The notes under the pieces: model-generated
Databases searched by the model: none
What the model was told of the DNA's origin: nothing
What the model saw: only the letters and a program-made list of their open reading frames with translations
Made by a program: the position numbers and the translations under genes
NCBI GenBank assembly: GCA_013398295.1
Contig: VZSF01008207.1
Coordinates: 71,024 to 135,023, forward strand
Direction of reading: 5' to 3'
Length of the DNA stretch: 64,000 nt
Source: Chionis minor
Lineage: Eukaryota > Chordata > Aves > Charadriiformes > Chionididae
Shown: one piece after another, positions 21,672-34,400 of the stretch
Position numbering within the stretch: position 1 is the stretch's first letter
Layout of the letters: every line of letters begins with the position of its first letter

Positions 21672-24600
21672 CTAATCAGATGTTCAAACATTTTCTTCAA
21701 GCTGAAAAATCAAAACAGTAAACTTCTATGACACTTTTTCCCTTTTAAACATGCATTTGATGCTCGTCAAGTTAGAAAGAACTATTTTGACTATTTCTGC
21801 TTGTAATGACGCAGATGAGATCAAGTACATCCGCAACCACCCAAGATATTTCAAGTGCATTCCAAGATACACAACCCAGTCCCAATACACTGATGCAGAA
21901 AACATGTACAGGCACTGCAAAAAATGCTTAAATCTCACTCTAGTCTGTGAAATTACAGGCACAGTTGAACAGAGGTTCACCTCTGTGCAGAGCTATTAAG
22001 ATACTTTTAGGTCTTGAAGTTTTGTGAATCAAGGGCATAATACAAGTGCAAATATCCATTGAAGCCATTGCTGTTAACTGCACTGCAATACACAGAATAT
22101 TCTATTTTTATTCTATGAAATAATTGATGCATGGTATTACAGAATAGCAACATTAGGTGCCTGACTAAATGCCAACTGTGCAATTACTTCCTGCCTATCT
22201 AAAATGCCAGCGCAGTTGCATTTAGCGATGGTAGTGGGCATGTTCCATCCTGAATGATTGTCTGGCTCCACTTCTGCTTAAGGAATATCCTCCTTCATTT
22301 AGAAATATAGGCATCTAACTTTAAGAGAATAAACTGAGGTATGGGAAACAATGGCATATGTTTCAATGGGAAACATCACACTTCTACTCATTATATGAAA
22401 TCACCTCAGCAACAAATTACAGCAGCTGTTTCACAGCAAAACACAGTGTTATCTTGCTTTTCACAGCAAGGAATTTGGAAAATATTTTCCAACTGAAAAC
22501 TGCAAGGTAAGTTCAGGCAGAAAGTAATTACTATCTCTCAGTTATGAAGACTTCAGTATGCAACTCATTATACAGTAAAATTGGTCTCTGTCTCAAAGAG
22601 ACTACAGTTTAAGAATAAGACGAGAAGACAGAACAAGAATAAGAAGATGAGCAACAACACTGACAGGGATTAACTTTTTTTCTGAAAGACTTCAAGGCTA
22701 GAAGAGACTTCCCAAGGCTTTGAGAGGAAAAAGCTGTCAAAACCTCAACATCATGTCCAATCTGCATACTCAAAATATTACATGTACATTTAGGCTCATA
22801 AAATGCACTTTAAAAATACTTTTTTTCCTTCTCCTTCCCTTTTTTGGTAGACTGGTTAACCCATACAACATTTACCATAATTAAGAAAACTATACTGCCT
22901 CAGGGATTGATGTGATCTTTTTCTTGCTTTTTCATTTTGTGGGCTTGATGTCTAAAATCCAGTCTTTCATGAGGAATTATTATCCTAATCTAATTTACAA
23001 TGTCAGTTATGAAAAGAGAGCAAACGCACGTAATTAATGTAAAACTCATGTAGATGCAACTAGGTTAAAAGACTTGAATTTAAAGATTTACAAAGTTTCT
23101 TAGTTCAACAGCGAAAAGATTTCTTCTCAGTTCCACCTACATCTTCCCATCCTTATCTTTCAGAATTTGAACTTATAAAAACAGACCATTAGACAAAACG
23201 GCAACTGGAGGGAAAAAACAAACTCCAGAGGATAATAACTGGCATCCTACAAATAACAAGCTGACTGGCTTCAGGAAGAGCCCAGCATTCACACTTCTCA
23301 GGAAGACGGCAGACGTTCTTGTCTCAAATCCTTACTTAGCACATACTCTGTCCTCCTCTGACCTGTACAGAGGTCAGAACACTGGATGCATCATGATAAA
23401 CATACACGTGCAAACCATTAATGCAACATTTTCACCTACACAGTAATACAAAAAGATTTCCAAGATGTTTTTCCTCTATGAAAGTGGATGGTCTCTTTTT
23501 GTCATCATACAGTGTTACGTTAATGCAAGAGTATCAAGAGCCAGACACCTTTTGTATTTAGACACTTCTTCAGTAGTGATGGCCGATATAAAGTTATTTG
23601 TTTCTATTTCAAGAGCACAGGCCCCTACAAACCTTGCTGAAAAAGAAATACAGCATGCTTCTCATCCTCTTAATCTCACAAATCATTAAAAAGTAAAAAT
23701 GTGGTGGCTTCAAGCCTACGTATAAAGTCAAAAATTAAAGGTTGCATTTATTTACATGTATACAATAATTTTTTTTATGGAAGTCATTCTTGCTTTTAGC
23801 GACATTAAAGATCCTATTTTGAACAGATGTAAATTAGATGAAAAAAGACCACAAAAATTATACATACACTAAAGTCTACTTTATCTACACATCTTCAGTA
23901 TAAGAAGCCTCTTTGGGCCAGGTTTTTCCCACCAAAGCAAAGATCTTATGAAAGTGGCTTGTGGCAATCACCTGCCTTTTCTTCCTCAAAGAGAGCGGCT
24001 CTTTTGTTCATATTATAATTTCACTTAACTTTGAACATAACCGATTTTTTAAAAAGTTATATCTGATGCAGTTAAGACTTACACTAGTATTTATACAACT
24101 ATCTGTGCCGGAAATATATTCAAAAGTTCTTTTAATTCAAACTACTCATAAAACAGTTAGATGATCACTAATGCAGGCAGCTGTCCCAAAACTCCATGGC
24201 TTTAAGTGANAGCCTCTACAAGCATAACAATTATATATATATTTCACCTGGGCATAACGCTGCTGTGTTGTAACACATGGCATAATATACAGTATATGCA
24301 TCAATCTCAGGAGTCAATCTAGACGAGTAATAAAGCAAAGCAAGCACTGAGACAACTTTTTCTTACACAGGTAGAAAACAGCTGTCAGATAGCTACAGTT
24401 TTGTAAGATAACTATTTTAGCAATAATGAACTTTTCTTGTATTCTGAGACATTGTTAACATCAAAGCAGCAACACTGGAGAAATTACTTAGCTCATGTGA
24501 GCGCAGGTACTCGTTTTAGTCCTAAAAGTTACTGTAAACAGTAACCATTTATACCTTCAAATCAGAATCTTCTCAGTAGAGGAGACTTCCCAGAAAGCCA

Positions 24601-26521
24601 AAAAAATTGGTCCGATTATGTCTGTATGCATATACCCCTATGTATGCATGAAGGGTTCTTTTCCAAGCATAAAAATAAAAAAGGAATAATACATTTTAAA
24701 ATCTGAAATATGTATTAAATAAGAATTCCATACTTTCAGTTCGTTCTTCCCATAGCAGAAGATATGCCCCTGATATTAATTCACTTAAATTACTGTGATT
24801 GTTAAACCACAAAAATATACAGTTAATCTGCTAACATTTCACTTGTTAGTTGTTTCGCATTCTATTGAGGTTAAATTTTCATTAAAATATTTCCTATCTT
24901 TAAGTTTAAATAAATTGTACTAATGTGTCTTGCAAATCTTTTTCTTGTTTTAATGAGTTACAATTATCTCAATCATTTAAGATAAGGAATTTTGAAAAAC
25001 AAAGAAATTCTACTATTCTTTAGATAAAAAAATATCTCTATGCTATTAATCCCGCTCCTTATTAAACTAAGCTTACAAATAGTTAAGTTTCTTTATCTCA
25101 GTCATTTACAGCATCTTCCCATGCTATAACAAACAAAAACTTTCTGGGCTCTTTTCTTCCCATATTCAAAATTCCTCATATATTTCAAACAAAAAAGAAG
25201 GGTTGAACTGAGTATAGAACTGAAATGCCTTAGACAAACGCATTAATAGGTTTTCTGCACACCTATAGAAACAGTAGTTACAGTTTCAGTTTCCTCCTTC
25301 CCCTGATTTTCCTGGTAATCATCTGCAACTGCAACTTTTATCCCTGCTGGACACTACCTTAGACTTTGCATCTTTTGCAACTACTGGAATTGTACTATTA
25401 GAATAGCAAGCTACTCTTCAACATAAGCACTATAATGACATCTTTTATTAAAAAACTGACACACTTTCACTTCAAAATGGGGCCTCAGTTCCTTATTTTC
25501 CTATTTTATTGGTAATGAGCATTCATCAATACAATACCATACATGTCAGTTTTCAGGTTTTGAACACTAAGATGGAAAAGAAGTAAATGCATAAAAAACC
25601 GGAAATGCTCCCTCACAGGTATTACTCAAAATCCTTCCAGTGGCAGAGGAAATAGTCAATATAAACCAAAAGATATGGATCCTTGGGATCTGGCTCAGGC
25701 ACAACTTTATTTGTTTGCTTGTTTTATTGCCACTGAAAAGAGCAAACAAGCAGTTTCAAGTTTTCTTGAGACCTTACCGTTACTGATATTATGGCATTTG
25801 CTGCTTTTTGCTTTCAAAAATTTTGCCTATTCAACGGACCTCTCTACGTGGAGTTGCTCATACAGCAATAAACTATTTACTTTGGGCTCCCTTCTCATGT
25901 GCTAGTTATCTTCCCTCTACAAAATACTTCAGTACATATGTAGACATCTAGCACTCACAATTTTTATACAATAATTAGTAACTCAAGAATTTGACTTTTA
26001 GAGGAACTCATCAGCTAGCACTTTACACCCTGAGCTCTACATTACAGCTAATGGCCTCCAAAGCAGCCATACCACTCTCAGAAACTTGCCTCCAACAACT
26101 CCGAGACATGCATTATACATCATTAGCAGCTAAGCATTCAAATATCACACGACCCGCTGATGAGAACAAAGAACGCATTGCAAAGCATCACTGGCCTCCC
26201 TCCACTTCTATTTTTGGAGACTAGCAAATCTTCTCTAAAATAACTAGAGTGCAGGGCAACCACTCCCGGATCAAAATCAAGCCATGCAAGGTCTACAAAT
26301 TTTCATATTCTTCAGTACTACGATGAAAAATATTTTTCCCTCAAAAACCACAGAGCATTCTATACAGAAGAAGAAATCCCTACATCCTTCAAAAAAATAA
26401 AATTTCACTCCACCACTGACAGTTTTCAAGAACAGATCATGCCTTGCCTTCCTTGCCTCTAGGAACCAAGTACACGTTTTCAAAAAAACCCCGACATTTG
26501 GGACCAGTTCTTGGGTGCTGT
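21672..26521 (-). other. HLCS: Long HLCS intron, fourth segment
   Basis: AT-rich sequence with no supported gene. A single undetermined base lies at 24210, and a short TA run at about 24231-24241. The opposing open stretches at 21726-21999 (both strands) have no family resemblance. Nothing else recognisable. Confidence 0.55.
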
Positions 26522-26760
26522 TTAGGCTGGCAGTGCATCAGGAAGGAACATGACCTCCTCCGCTCTGTGGCAGGTTAAGCAGCCTGATTGAACATTGCTG
26601 CTAATTAAGAGCTCTTGTTGTTTGGCAGGACCACCAGAGTACCTTCTGCACTTGTTCATGACAACAGCACCTCTTTCAGAAATTAACTCTTGATGAGTGC
26701 AGACAGGGGGCCCAGCTGGTTCTCCCAAATCCTCCAACTATATAAATGAAGTGTAATAAG
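26522..26760. other. GC-richer block; candidate conserved non-coding element or short ORF
   Basis: This block is clearly richer in G+C than its flanks. On the minus strand it contains a 71-codon open frame (26522-26737) starting MEDLGEPAGPPVCTHQELIS. It also contains a homeodomain-type TAATTA core within gagctcttaattagcagc, in either reading direction. No protein family is recognised. The sharp composition change and the TAATTA core are what I would expect of an intronic enhancer. This is inference only. Confidence 0.25.
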
Positions 26761-27243
26761 AACACTGGTGACTACCGAGGGAAGAAAGGCTATTCGTGAC
26801 CTCTTTTTAAAAAACAGAGTATACTTTTACATTGACTTAATTTTCTACATTGGGGGTAGATAATGCAGCTGGGAACAGCGTGAACAGAACTAAAAATCAC
26901 AGGAGGTGATACTGAATAATTCTGTAAGAAATATTTTATTAGGCAAGCAGAAATATAATTTTGTTCACAGAGCTTTCAAAATCAGTAAGGAATATTCAGT
27001 AATCAGGCTACAAAAAGAAAGTTTCATAACAAAAGCTGAAGATGAAAAAGGAAAAGGTTTTGTGGGAAAAAAGCATGTTTTTAAAACTGATTTGATATTT
27101 CATTTCCAAATCTTTAGGATGCATTCAGAAGTGCAGCTTCCACAGGTAGAAATAGTACGGGTTACCCTATGAAACACACACAGAGCTAAATCCTCTACAA
27201 AATACAACCCACTCCCATTCAATGTTAATATTGCAGCATATAC

Positions 27244-27301
27244 CGCCAACTGACAGATCACCGGCATCTCTGCTGACATTTCCGCAGGCTAGCGTGACGT
27301 G
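27244..27301. promoter_or_regulatory. Small CpG cluster with a CRE-like core
   Basis: Five CpG dinucleotides occur within about 56 bp in otherwise CpG-poor intron, ending with gcgtgacgtg, which contains a TGACGT half-site of the kind bound by CREB/ATF proteins. It may be an intronic element or chance. Confidence 0.2.
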
Positions 27302-27595
27302 TCCATCTGAAGAGGCACTCCCTGAAGATTTGCCATAAAACACACTAGAAGAGCAATGGCAGGAAGCTTGCTGTCATCTTTGCTGTACTTACTCTGTACG
27401 GGATTTCACACTTCAGGACAGCATGCCACATCCAAATCAAATTGGTAAGGTGAAGTCTACAGATTTGACTTCCAGATAAAACAAGAATGGATAACAAGCT
27501 GACTATTAAATAGCAGAAGCACTGTCTATCAATACACTAAGATGCCACAGTCACAAACCAGTAATTTTTTGTTCCTTTGTGTTGTTTCAGAGTCT

Positions 27596-27613
27596 GATCT
27601 TTGTACAAAGATC
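27596..27613. repeat. Perfect 18-bp palindrome (gatctttgtacaaagatc)
   Basis: Both halves are exact reverse complements with no loop. A palindrome this long could occur about once by chance in a window of this size. Confidence 0.95.
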
Positions 27614-30600
27614 CTATGTGCCTGTCATCTTTAACTTGGTTGTTAAGAGCTGAAGCGTACGGAGATGTAAGAATAATTACTACTATTTTAAAATATTTAT
27701 GTCAGTATAGCATATCATATTATGTAGCAATTAGAAATAATTACATACAGAAATAATTACATGTGCAAAGTGCTTGACTGCACCTGTCTGTGCAAGACAC
27801 TACCAATCAGATATGCCAAAAGAATGTGAAAAGGTATGATGATTGGAAACTATAATTTCCCTCAGATTAAAAAAAAAAAGGCATTTTAAAGCAATTCAAT
27901 CTTCTATTTCTCTTCTCCCTGCTGCCTTTGCTACATCTTGTATGAGCTGATTTCAAGGTAGCTGATGTTAGAAAAATTTGAGAGCAGGAAATATATATTT
28001 GGTCACTTAAAAAAAAAAGTTAGAGTATAATAAGAACAGTAAGCAAATGTTTTCATAAAGTGCCTAAGGAAAGAGGTGTGTTTCCCTGGCATTAAAAATA
28101 CCACCAGAAACAAATTCTTGAACACATATACATGCAATGTGAACTGCACGTGTTTTGTGTGACTAGAAAGTTTGTAACATACATCCTTACCAATTATTAT
28201 TTGCTTTTTTTTCTTCTGAGACGATTCCTAATTCAAAAAAGTAACCAAACATTCAATCTAAACTAAGATTAAGGATGCCTCAGTGGTCAGCATACTCAGA
28301 GAGCATTCAGATTAGTCACACTATTTTAGTGGTGGTAAAATGTTACTTCAGACTTCCCCCTGTGGTGGTACGTGTTCATTTTTTAAGATGCCTCGGTTTC
28401 TGAAACCCTGCAAATACATACTTCAGTTTAAAAATCAAAACACCAACCACAATGGGTCCACAGGTTAGTCAGAAAAACACGACCCAAAAGTCCAAATGGC
28501 AAGTAAGTACCCCCATAGCTACTTTTTCTTAACCTGAGTATCAGTGAGTATACAGCGCTAGTACCAACATAATTTCTTTTTCTTGTATGTTAGCAAAAAC
28601 CAGGAGATAACTCTGTTTTTCTAATTGCATCATTTCAACAGTCTCCTTCCAGCTTTTTCAAAATCTTTCTTATATGTGAAACCAAGCATTGCAGAGCCAC
28701 AGGAGAAGGCCTGGAGGGCAAAGAGCAGGTACCTATGAATCAGTTGGATCAGAAAGGAAAAACATGAGCCGTGTTTTTTTAATAGCTGCATCTACGGCAG
28801 AGGTGTAGAGAAGCACAGTAAGTTTTCACTGACCATTTTCAACTGTGAAACAGCACTAAGAATGGAAGCGGCCAGCCTATGATGGCCGTCTTCCAATCCA
28901 AGGTTTTCCACTGGGTTAAGCAAGTGCTCTCTCCCACATTCATATCCCAAACTGAACTCCAGTGGACAATGTTTGAGGGCAGCAATAGAAGATGGCATGG
29001 AAGGTTTTTACCTTAGTTTCTCAATAAAACTCTTTAGCTTATAGGATGGATGGTATTTATTATTAAAGTCCTGAGTAACTGCAGTTTAAGATTGCACATA
29101 AATCACCTTTTAACAAGTAACTTCCATTCACACCCTTTCCACTTTTCCATCACAGCTTTGAGAAACGTTTCCTATTCATTAGAACTCCTGTTCTGTCAAA
29201 CGATCTCTTTGCCTTTTCTGGATGAGGGCAAAGGGGGAAGGGAAAGCTGCATACTGAATCTCAGGCCTTCAGTTAGGAGCATAATTATGTGTTGTACCAG
29301 GCTTCAGATTTCCTCAAACGAGCCCTTTTTCCAAAATCACCAACTGGTAAGTACTCAAAGGCAACACAGCCTCAATTAAAGATATCTTTAAGCCATCTGT
29401 TAGTTTTGGGAAGAAGGCGATTCAAGTCTCCCTATACAACCAGTAATTCTTTTTGCGATGGGAAACAGCTGCATCCAGGCTAAAAGAAGGTATATTCCAC
29501 AACCTGGAACCGTTAAAAGAACGAACAGACTTAAAACAAGGTTTCTGAACAAATATAAGAAGCAGGGAATTGTGAAAGGAAAAATTCAGAATCTGGCTAG
29601 AGTAGCAGACATCGAACGTACAGCCCAGGGCTTGAGGAGTGGATTGAAAAATGCCTCTTATCTGGAATGCTTTTTGGACTAAAACTACGGCACCCTACAT
29701 CATGCCGTATGTTAGAGCATTGTACTGTACTCTGCACATACACTACTTTATACAGTCAAAACGCTATGCAAAGTAATAATTACTGCCTCAGTTAGTTGAT
29801 CAATGAATTTCTACCAGAATGGAGAGTCTACAAAACAAATGCAAAACCAATGGCTCTTAATAGCAAGCGGGCAAATTTAATGTGGATAGCTGCATATATG
29901 CTTTGAAAATCATCTCTCTAAAATTCAGATTATTTTTTTTTTAATGACCTATTGGGAAAAAGAATAAAAGAAACTCTGAGGGAAAATTTTCATACTACAT
30001 CTTGTTGCACAGTGGCACCACTGTAGTTAAAGCATCAGGTTCTGGTCTGACTGATTAAAGGTTTGTTTCTTCTGGAGGGAGAAACTTTAATTCCTTCCCA
30101 TATCAGAAAGACCTCCTTGAGGCAGCATTTCATCTACAACTTTCATGTAAACATCTGCCAAGAGGTACGCTAAACTGTGCTACATGCTGTAGGATAATTC
30201 TTTCAAGCCTGGCCATAATACCTGTTGAGTCAGTGACAAAGACAATGCTGTGTCAGAGCAGAGCTTCAGCTAGGTTAGCATCCCAACCACAACAACGAGC
30301 CAAAGCGTGGCCAGGGTAGAATAGCTGACTAGAGCCAGCACAAAGCCGTATCTCTCCAGCATAGCCTCCCTGCTTTTAAGAGCAGCTCAGAGGCTTCTGG
30401 AGCCAAAGCATCTTTCTTTCCATACAACAACCCTCAACGGTTTTATTTTTTTATGGACTCATCTGTGCAGAGATTTTATTTGCATTTAAGAAATGACTTT
30501 TACGTCATTATATAATCTGTCATTGGAAAAGGTATACTTTATATGCACGCATTGCTCATTTCCTATCTTCCATCTATTGTTTAAAGCCGGTTCCTTCACA

Positions 30601-31264
30601 TGCTGACAGTCTTTTTCTCCTAAGTCTCACACCTAAATTTTCTCAAAACGTTTAGCTGGGAGATGTGACACACAATTCTTAAAATCAGTTAAAAGAAGTC
30701 TAATAGAAAAATTACATGGCATTATTCTGCAGACAAAGGAAGTTACTCAACCTTACAGAAGACACCTACCAACAGCTGGTGCCCTTGCAGGCGATCACAG
30801 TACAGGTAAGTCTCAGAAGACCAGTGGTAGTGCACAAAATCCTGTTCTATGAATAAGCATTTTTTCTTAGAACAACTTGCAATTATTACAGAGAATATAA
30901 TTGTTATAATTATTGTGTTTACCTCAGGAGACTCAGATTTAATTCTTTAAATTGCAAAAGAAAAAGAGAGAGTTAAAGGCAGAATGAATTAGGAGTTGAG
31001 AGAAAGCTGCTCAACAGCCAACACAGCAGCCACTTAGTACCCTTAATTTGCAGACCGCCAGTAGCGATCACCCAGGCACAGGGAGGGACAGAGGATCAAG
31101 AGGGCCAATGCTAAGTTCAAGAACAGATGGTCTAACAAGAGACACTGCCTTACTTTGCTTAAACACTTAGGCCATCACAGCTAAGAACCGTAACAATATT
31201 AAAAGTATTTTTCTATACTATTCTTAATTTTTCTTCAAGACATCTTGGTTTTCTTTAGGCTAAG

Positions 31265-31492
31265 TCACTTCTCTTCATATTCTATGTAGATGCCTGAAGA
31301 TGTCATCATGGTCAACATGCAGCCAATCAGCTTGTGCAATCTTCCTTCAGTTTGAACCCATCCAACGTAATCACTGTATTGTTTTCTGAAAATCCCCAAA
31401 AGTTTGTTTTCATCTTTTTCCATTTCCTCTTTGACAATATACTTGATTCCAGATTTACTTGTTATGACAACTCTTCCCTTGGCATAGTACAA
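31265..31492 (-). other. Candidate coding fragment (up to 75 codons to a stop), unknown family
   Basis: A minus-strand frame reads YYAKGRVVITSKSGIKYIV, then KEEMEKDENKLLGIF, YSDYVGWVQTEGRLHKLI and a closing GIYIEYEEK before TGA. There is no ATG at its start. It would need either an upstream exon joined at an acceptor-like ...tatgccaag or ...gggaag, or the internal Met in KEEMEKDE. The charged composition with few Ser/Cys/Leu looks more protein-like than any other intronic frame here. I cannot assign a family and see no poly(A) signal close downstream. Options are a terminal exon of a nested or alternative transcript, a retrocopy fragment, or chance. Confidence 0.25.
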
Positions 31493-34400
31493 AAGAAGTA
31501 GTTATACAAGGTTGAAATGCTCCTTGCTTTTCATGGTATTTTCAGAGAGTCAGTCCAGAGCAGTATTTTCTATTTAAAGAGTTTTCTTTACATTCTTTTT
31601 TTCACAAATGAATCCACATATATATTTACTAAAACAAAGTACACAATAAATATTCAAATTACTGACTTCAATGTTAGTCAATATTACTGAAAATTCCTGT
31701 AAATACAAGTGAGTATTTAAAATCAAAGCATTCAGTTGTGGATTTTGGCTTGTCAGTCTCAGTTTTTGTTCTTTATTTCATGTCACTGAGTACTATATAA
31801 GAAATAAAGGTGGGGGGAACCCAAACTGAGAAGACTACTTATATCTCCTTAATGTTTTTGTTTGCTTTTTTAAAGTTTGATTTTCATTTATACAAAGAAA
31901 TGAACATTCAGTATTACTAGATTTGCAAAACAAAAGGGAGTCCCCAAATCTTTACTTTTAAAAAATGGAGACATACTAAGTAACTTTGTAATTCATTCTA
32001 CATCTTACCAAGCACCAGCAGTCTTGCCATCCCAAATAATCTAACCATCCTGCCATCACTGTTCTCTATATTTACAGAAGTGTATATAAATATCAATTCC
32101 AGTAAGATGTGTTCAGTGAATTTGTAACACTAAGTAGCAACCTAAAATGTGGCCAAGAACTACTGTGTGTGTATTTTACAAGTCGTATTCAAGTGTAAAT
32201 CTTTTATATGGAGTTTCACAGCCAAAACCCCATAACCCCTTACTATTGATGTGAGGTCAAAACAATTTCTTAAACAAAAAAATAAATTGTTCCTTTCTCC
32301 AAAAAATAGGATACAATATCAAGTCATGAATCTGTCATAAGTAAGTTTTATCTTCTTGCTTGCAGATGAGGATTTTTTATTTTTGCACTCAAATGGAATA
32401 CTCCAAGTCAAAAAGGCATTTGAAATTTTTCTAATCTGCAGTGCTAGCCTTCTGCTAGAGTCTGCGGCTGAACTAAATTGATAGCAACATCAATTTTTGT
32501 CATATTAATATTTACGTAGTTGTATTTTCTAAAGGTTAGGTGATAACATTAAATTGCCCAATTTCATGTTGAGATCTCTCACACTATCAAAGGGAAGGAC
32601 TTTGCAGTATTAGAGGACTTTTTTTTTATTAAAGTGTTGCATTAGAAATCTACTACAATATTGTCATGCAAAACAAGTTTTGTGGCCCATTGGTTCTTTT
32701 AACAAAGAAATACAACCTTAAACTGAGGGTACGCTTATATATACTTGTGGAGAATCACCTATAAGGGATAAATAATATGCAAGTAATAGAAAAAAAAAAT
32801 TTACTCTGTTGTTTCTTCCTTGATTTTTGAATAGACAGATTCTTAATTGAAAAATTCTTAAAATCAGATCTTAATAAGTCATTTTTGCCAGTGTCCCTGA
32901 ATGCATTATTTGCTGATGGGGTTTCACTCATATTTTTGGAAGTATCATACCATAGATCTGGCTAGCACTTCTATGTAGAAAGAATATAACTTGGAGCAAC
33001 ATTAAAAAAAACAAGCAAGAGACAACACTATGACTGTCTTTCAGCGCTGTATCTTTTATATATTGACACAAGTTCCCCACTTAGTATCGCAAGACCTTTT
33101 CTGCTATAGTTCTGATGCAAAACTTGTTATTCTCAAATCACACTGAAAAAAGTCAGATGTTTTGGGCTGACAATGTCACTTTTAATTTAGAATGCTTTTA
33201 TTTTTATAAACAAGAGCTTTGTCAGATCTGAACTCTATCAGATCAGTCTTAACTTTATCATTAACATTTTGTGTCATTTTGGGACTGACAGAGTGTTCAA
33301 CAGACTCCAGTGGCCAAACTTGGTGTTTTACAGGCTAACCTTCACTCCGTCTGCACTCAGGCCTGTGGTTGTCAACCTTTGCAAAACAAGTTATGTATTA
33401 GTTGTAAACTTTTTATTCTGTCAAATGCTAAACTGCAAAAATAATTCTCAACGATAAATACCATTTTCCAGATTAGTGACCTATGATACAAAAGCGCAGA
33501 GACAAAGTTTTTGATTCCCCGCTACAAACACTTCACACCTGAGGTTGGCCTTACCTTATTGCCAACAATCAATACATGAGCTACAGCAGGATCTTTGTTA
33601 TTCTACGTGCTCCCCAGTCATCAATGGGCTTTCTGTCAGCAATGACTCAGAAAACCAGCCAATAAATTAGGCCGTAAAAATCACAAAAGATGGTGATCTG
33701 AAATGATTTTAAATCTGAATTTATTTTTTCTCTTTATATTACGCTACTATTTGATTAAGCAGCTTACACTTTCAGACCAAATATTATCAGGTGAATATGG
33801 ACGCTACATTAATTCCTGACAGGCCGAACACCTACATTCAAATTATACTTATACATAGTTGTATAAAGTCATAAAGTTCTGCATACGGAAAGTTTTCTGA
33901 AACTATCCAATAACAGACCTTTCTCGGATAAAGGAAGCACTGGCACAGCCCATAGATCATGAAAGAAAAATAAAGCATCAGCTTATACTGAAGCTAGAAA
34001 AGGTCCATAGATTCAATGCCAAATTTGACCCATGGTTTGTATATCACTGTACAATAACACTCACAATGGCTGAACTGATTGGCATATTTGGTAGGGAGAG
34101 GTACAAGGACCTTTAATCGTCTCTGACTTGAAGAAAAAGATGTATGTGGATGAAGCTCAACTCAGAAAAACAGAAATAACAGAAAAAAATTAGAAGAAAA
34201 ACAACAACAACAAAAAACCCCAACAACCAAGAGAAAATAAAAATGGAGCACATCTGAACTCCATAAAAGACTTCACTACTCTTTCAGGGAGCAATGCAGT
34301 CAAATTTAAATATTTATAGGCTTTTGGGGACAAATCTTACCTGAAACAGTTTGAACTCTTGCAAAATAAATGTGAATCCAAATTTTTTTCTCGTAAAATA

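Larger units (their letters stand above)
26761..31264 (-). other. HLCS: Long HLCS intron, fifth segment
   Basis: AT-rich sequence with no supported gene. It includes a small CpG cluster with a TGACGTG core at 27244-27300 and a perfect 18-bp palindrome at 27596-27613. The plus-strand open stretches at 29050-29379 and 29458-29682 overlap or abut one another in different frames and resemble no family I know. Confidence 0.55.

Noticed and set aside
24231..24241. tatatatata-like run as a TATA box
   Set aside because: A simple TA run with no downstream gene or other promoter sign.
28344..28370. Minus-strand 'SEVT' reading as the missing HLCS exon
   Set aside because: A stop follows shortly and the preceding residues do not match.
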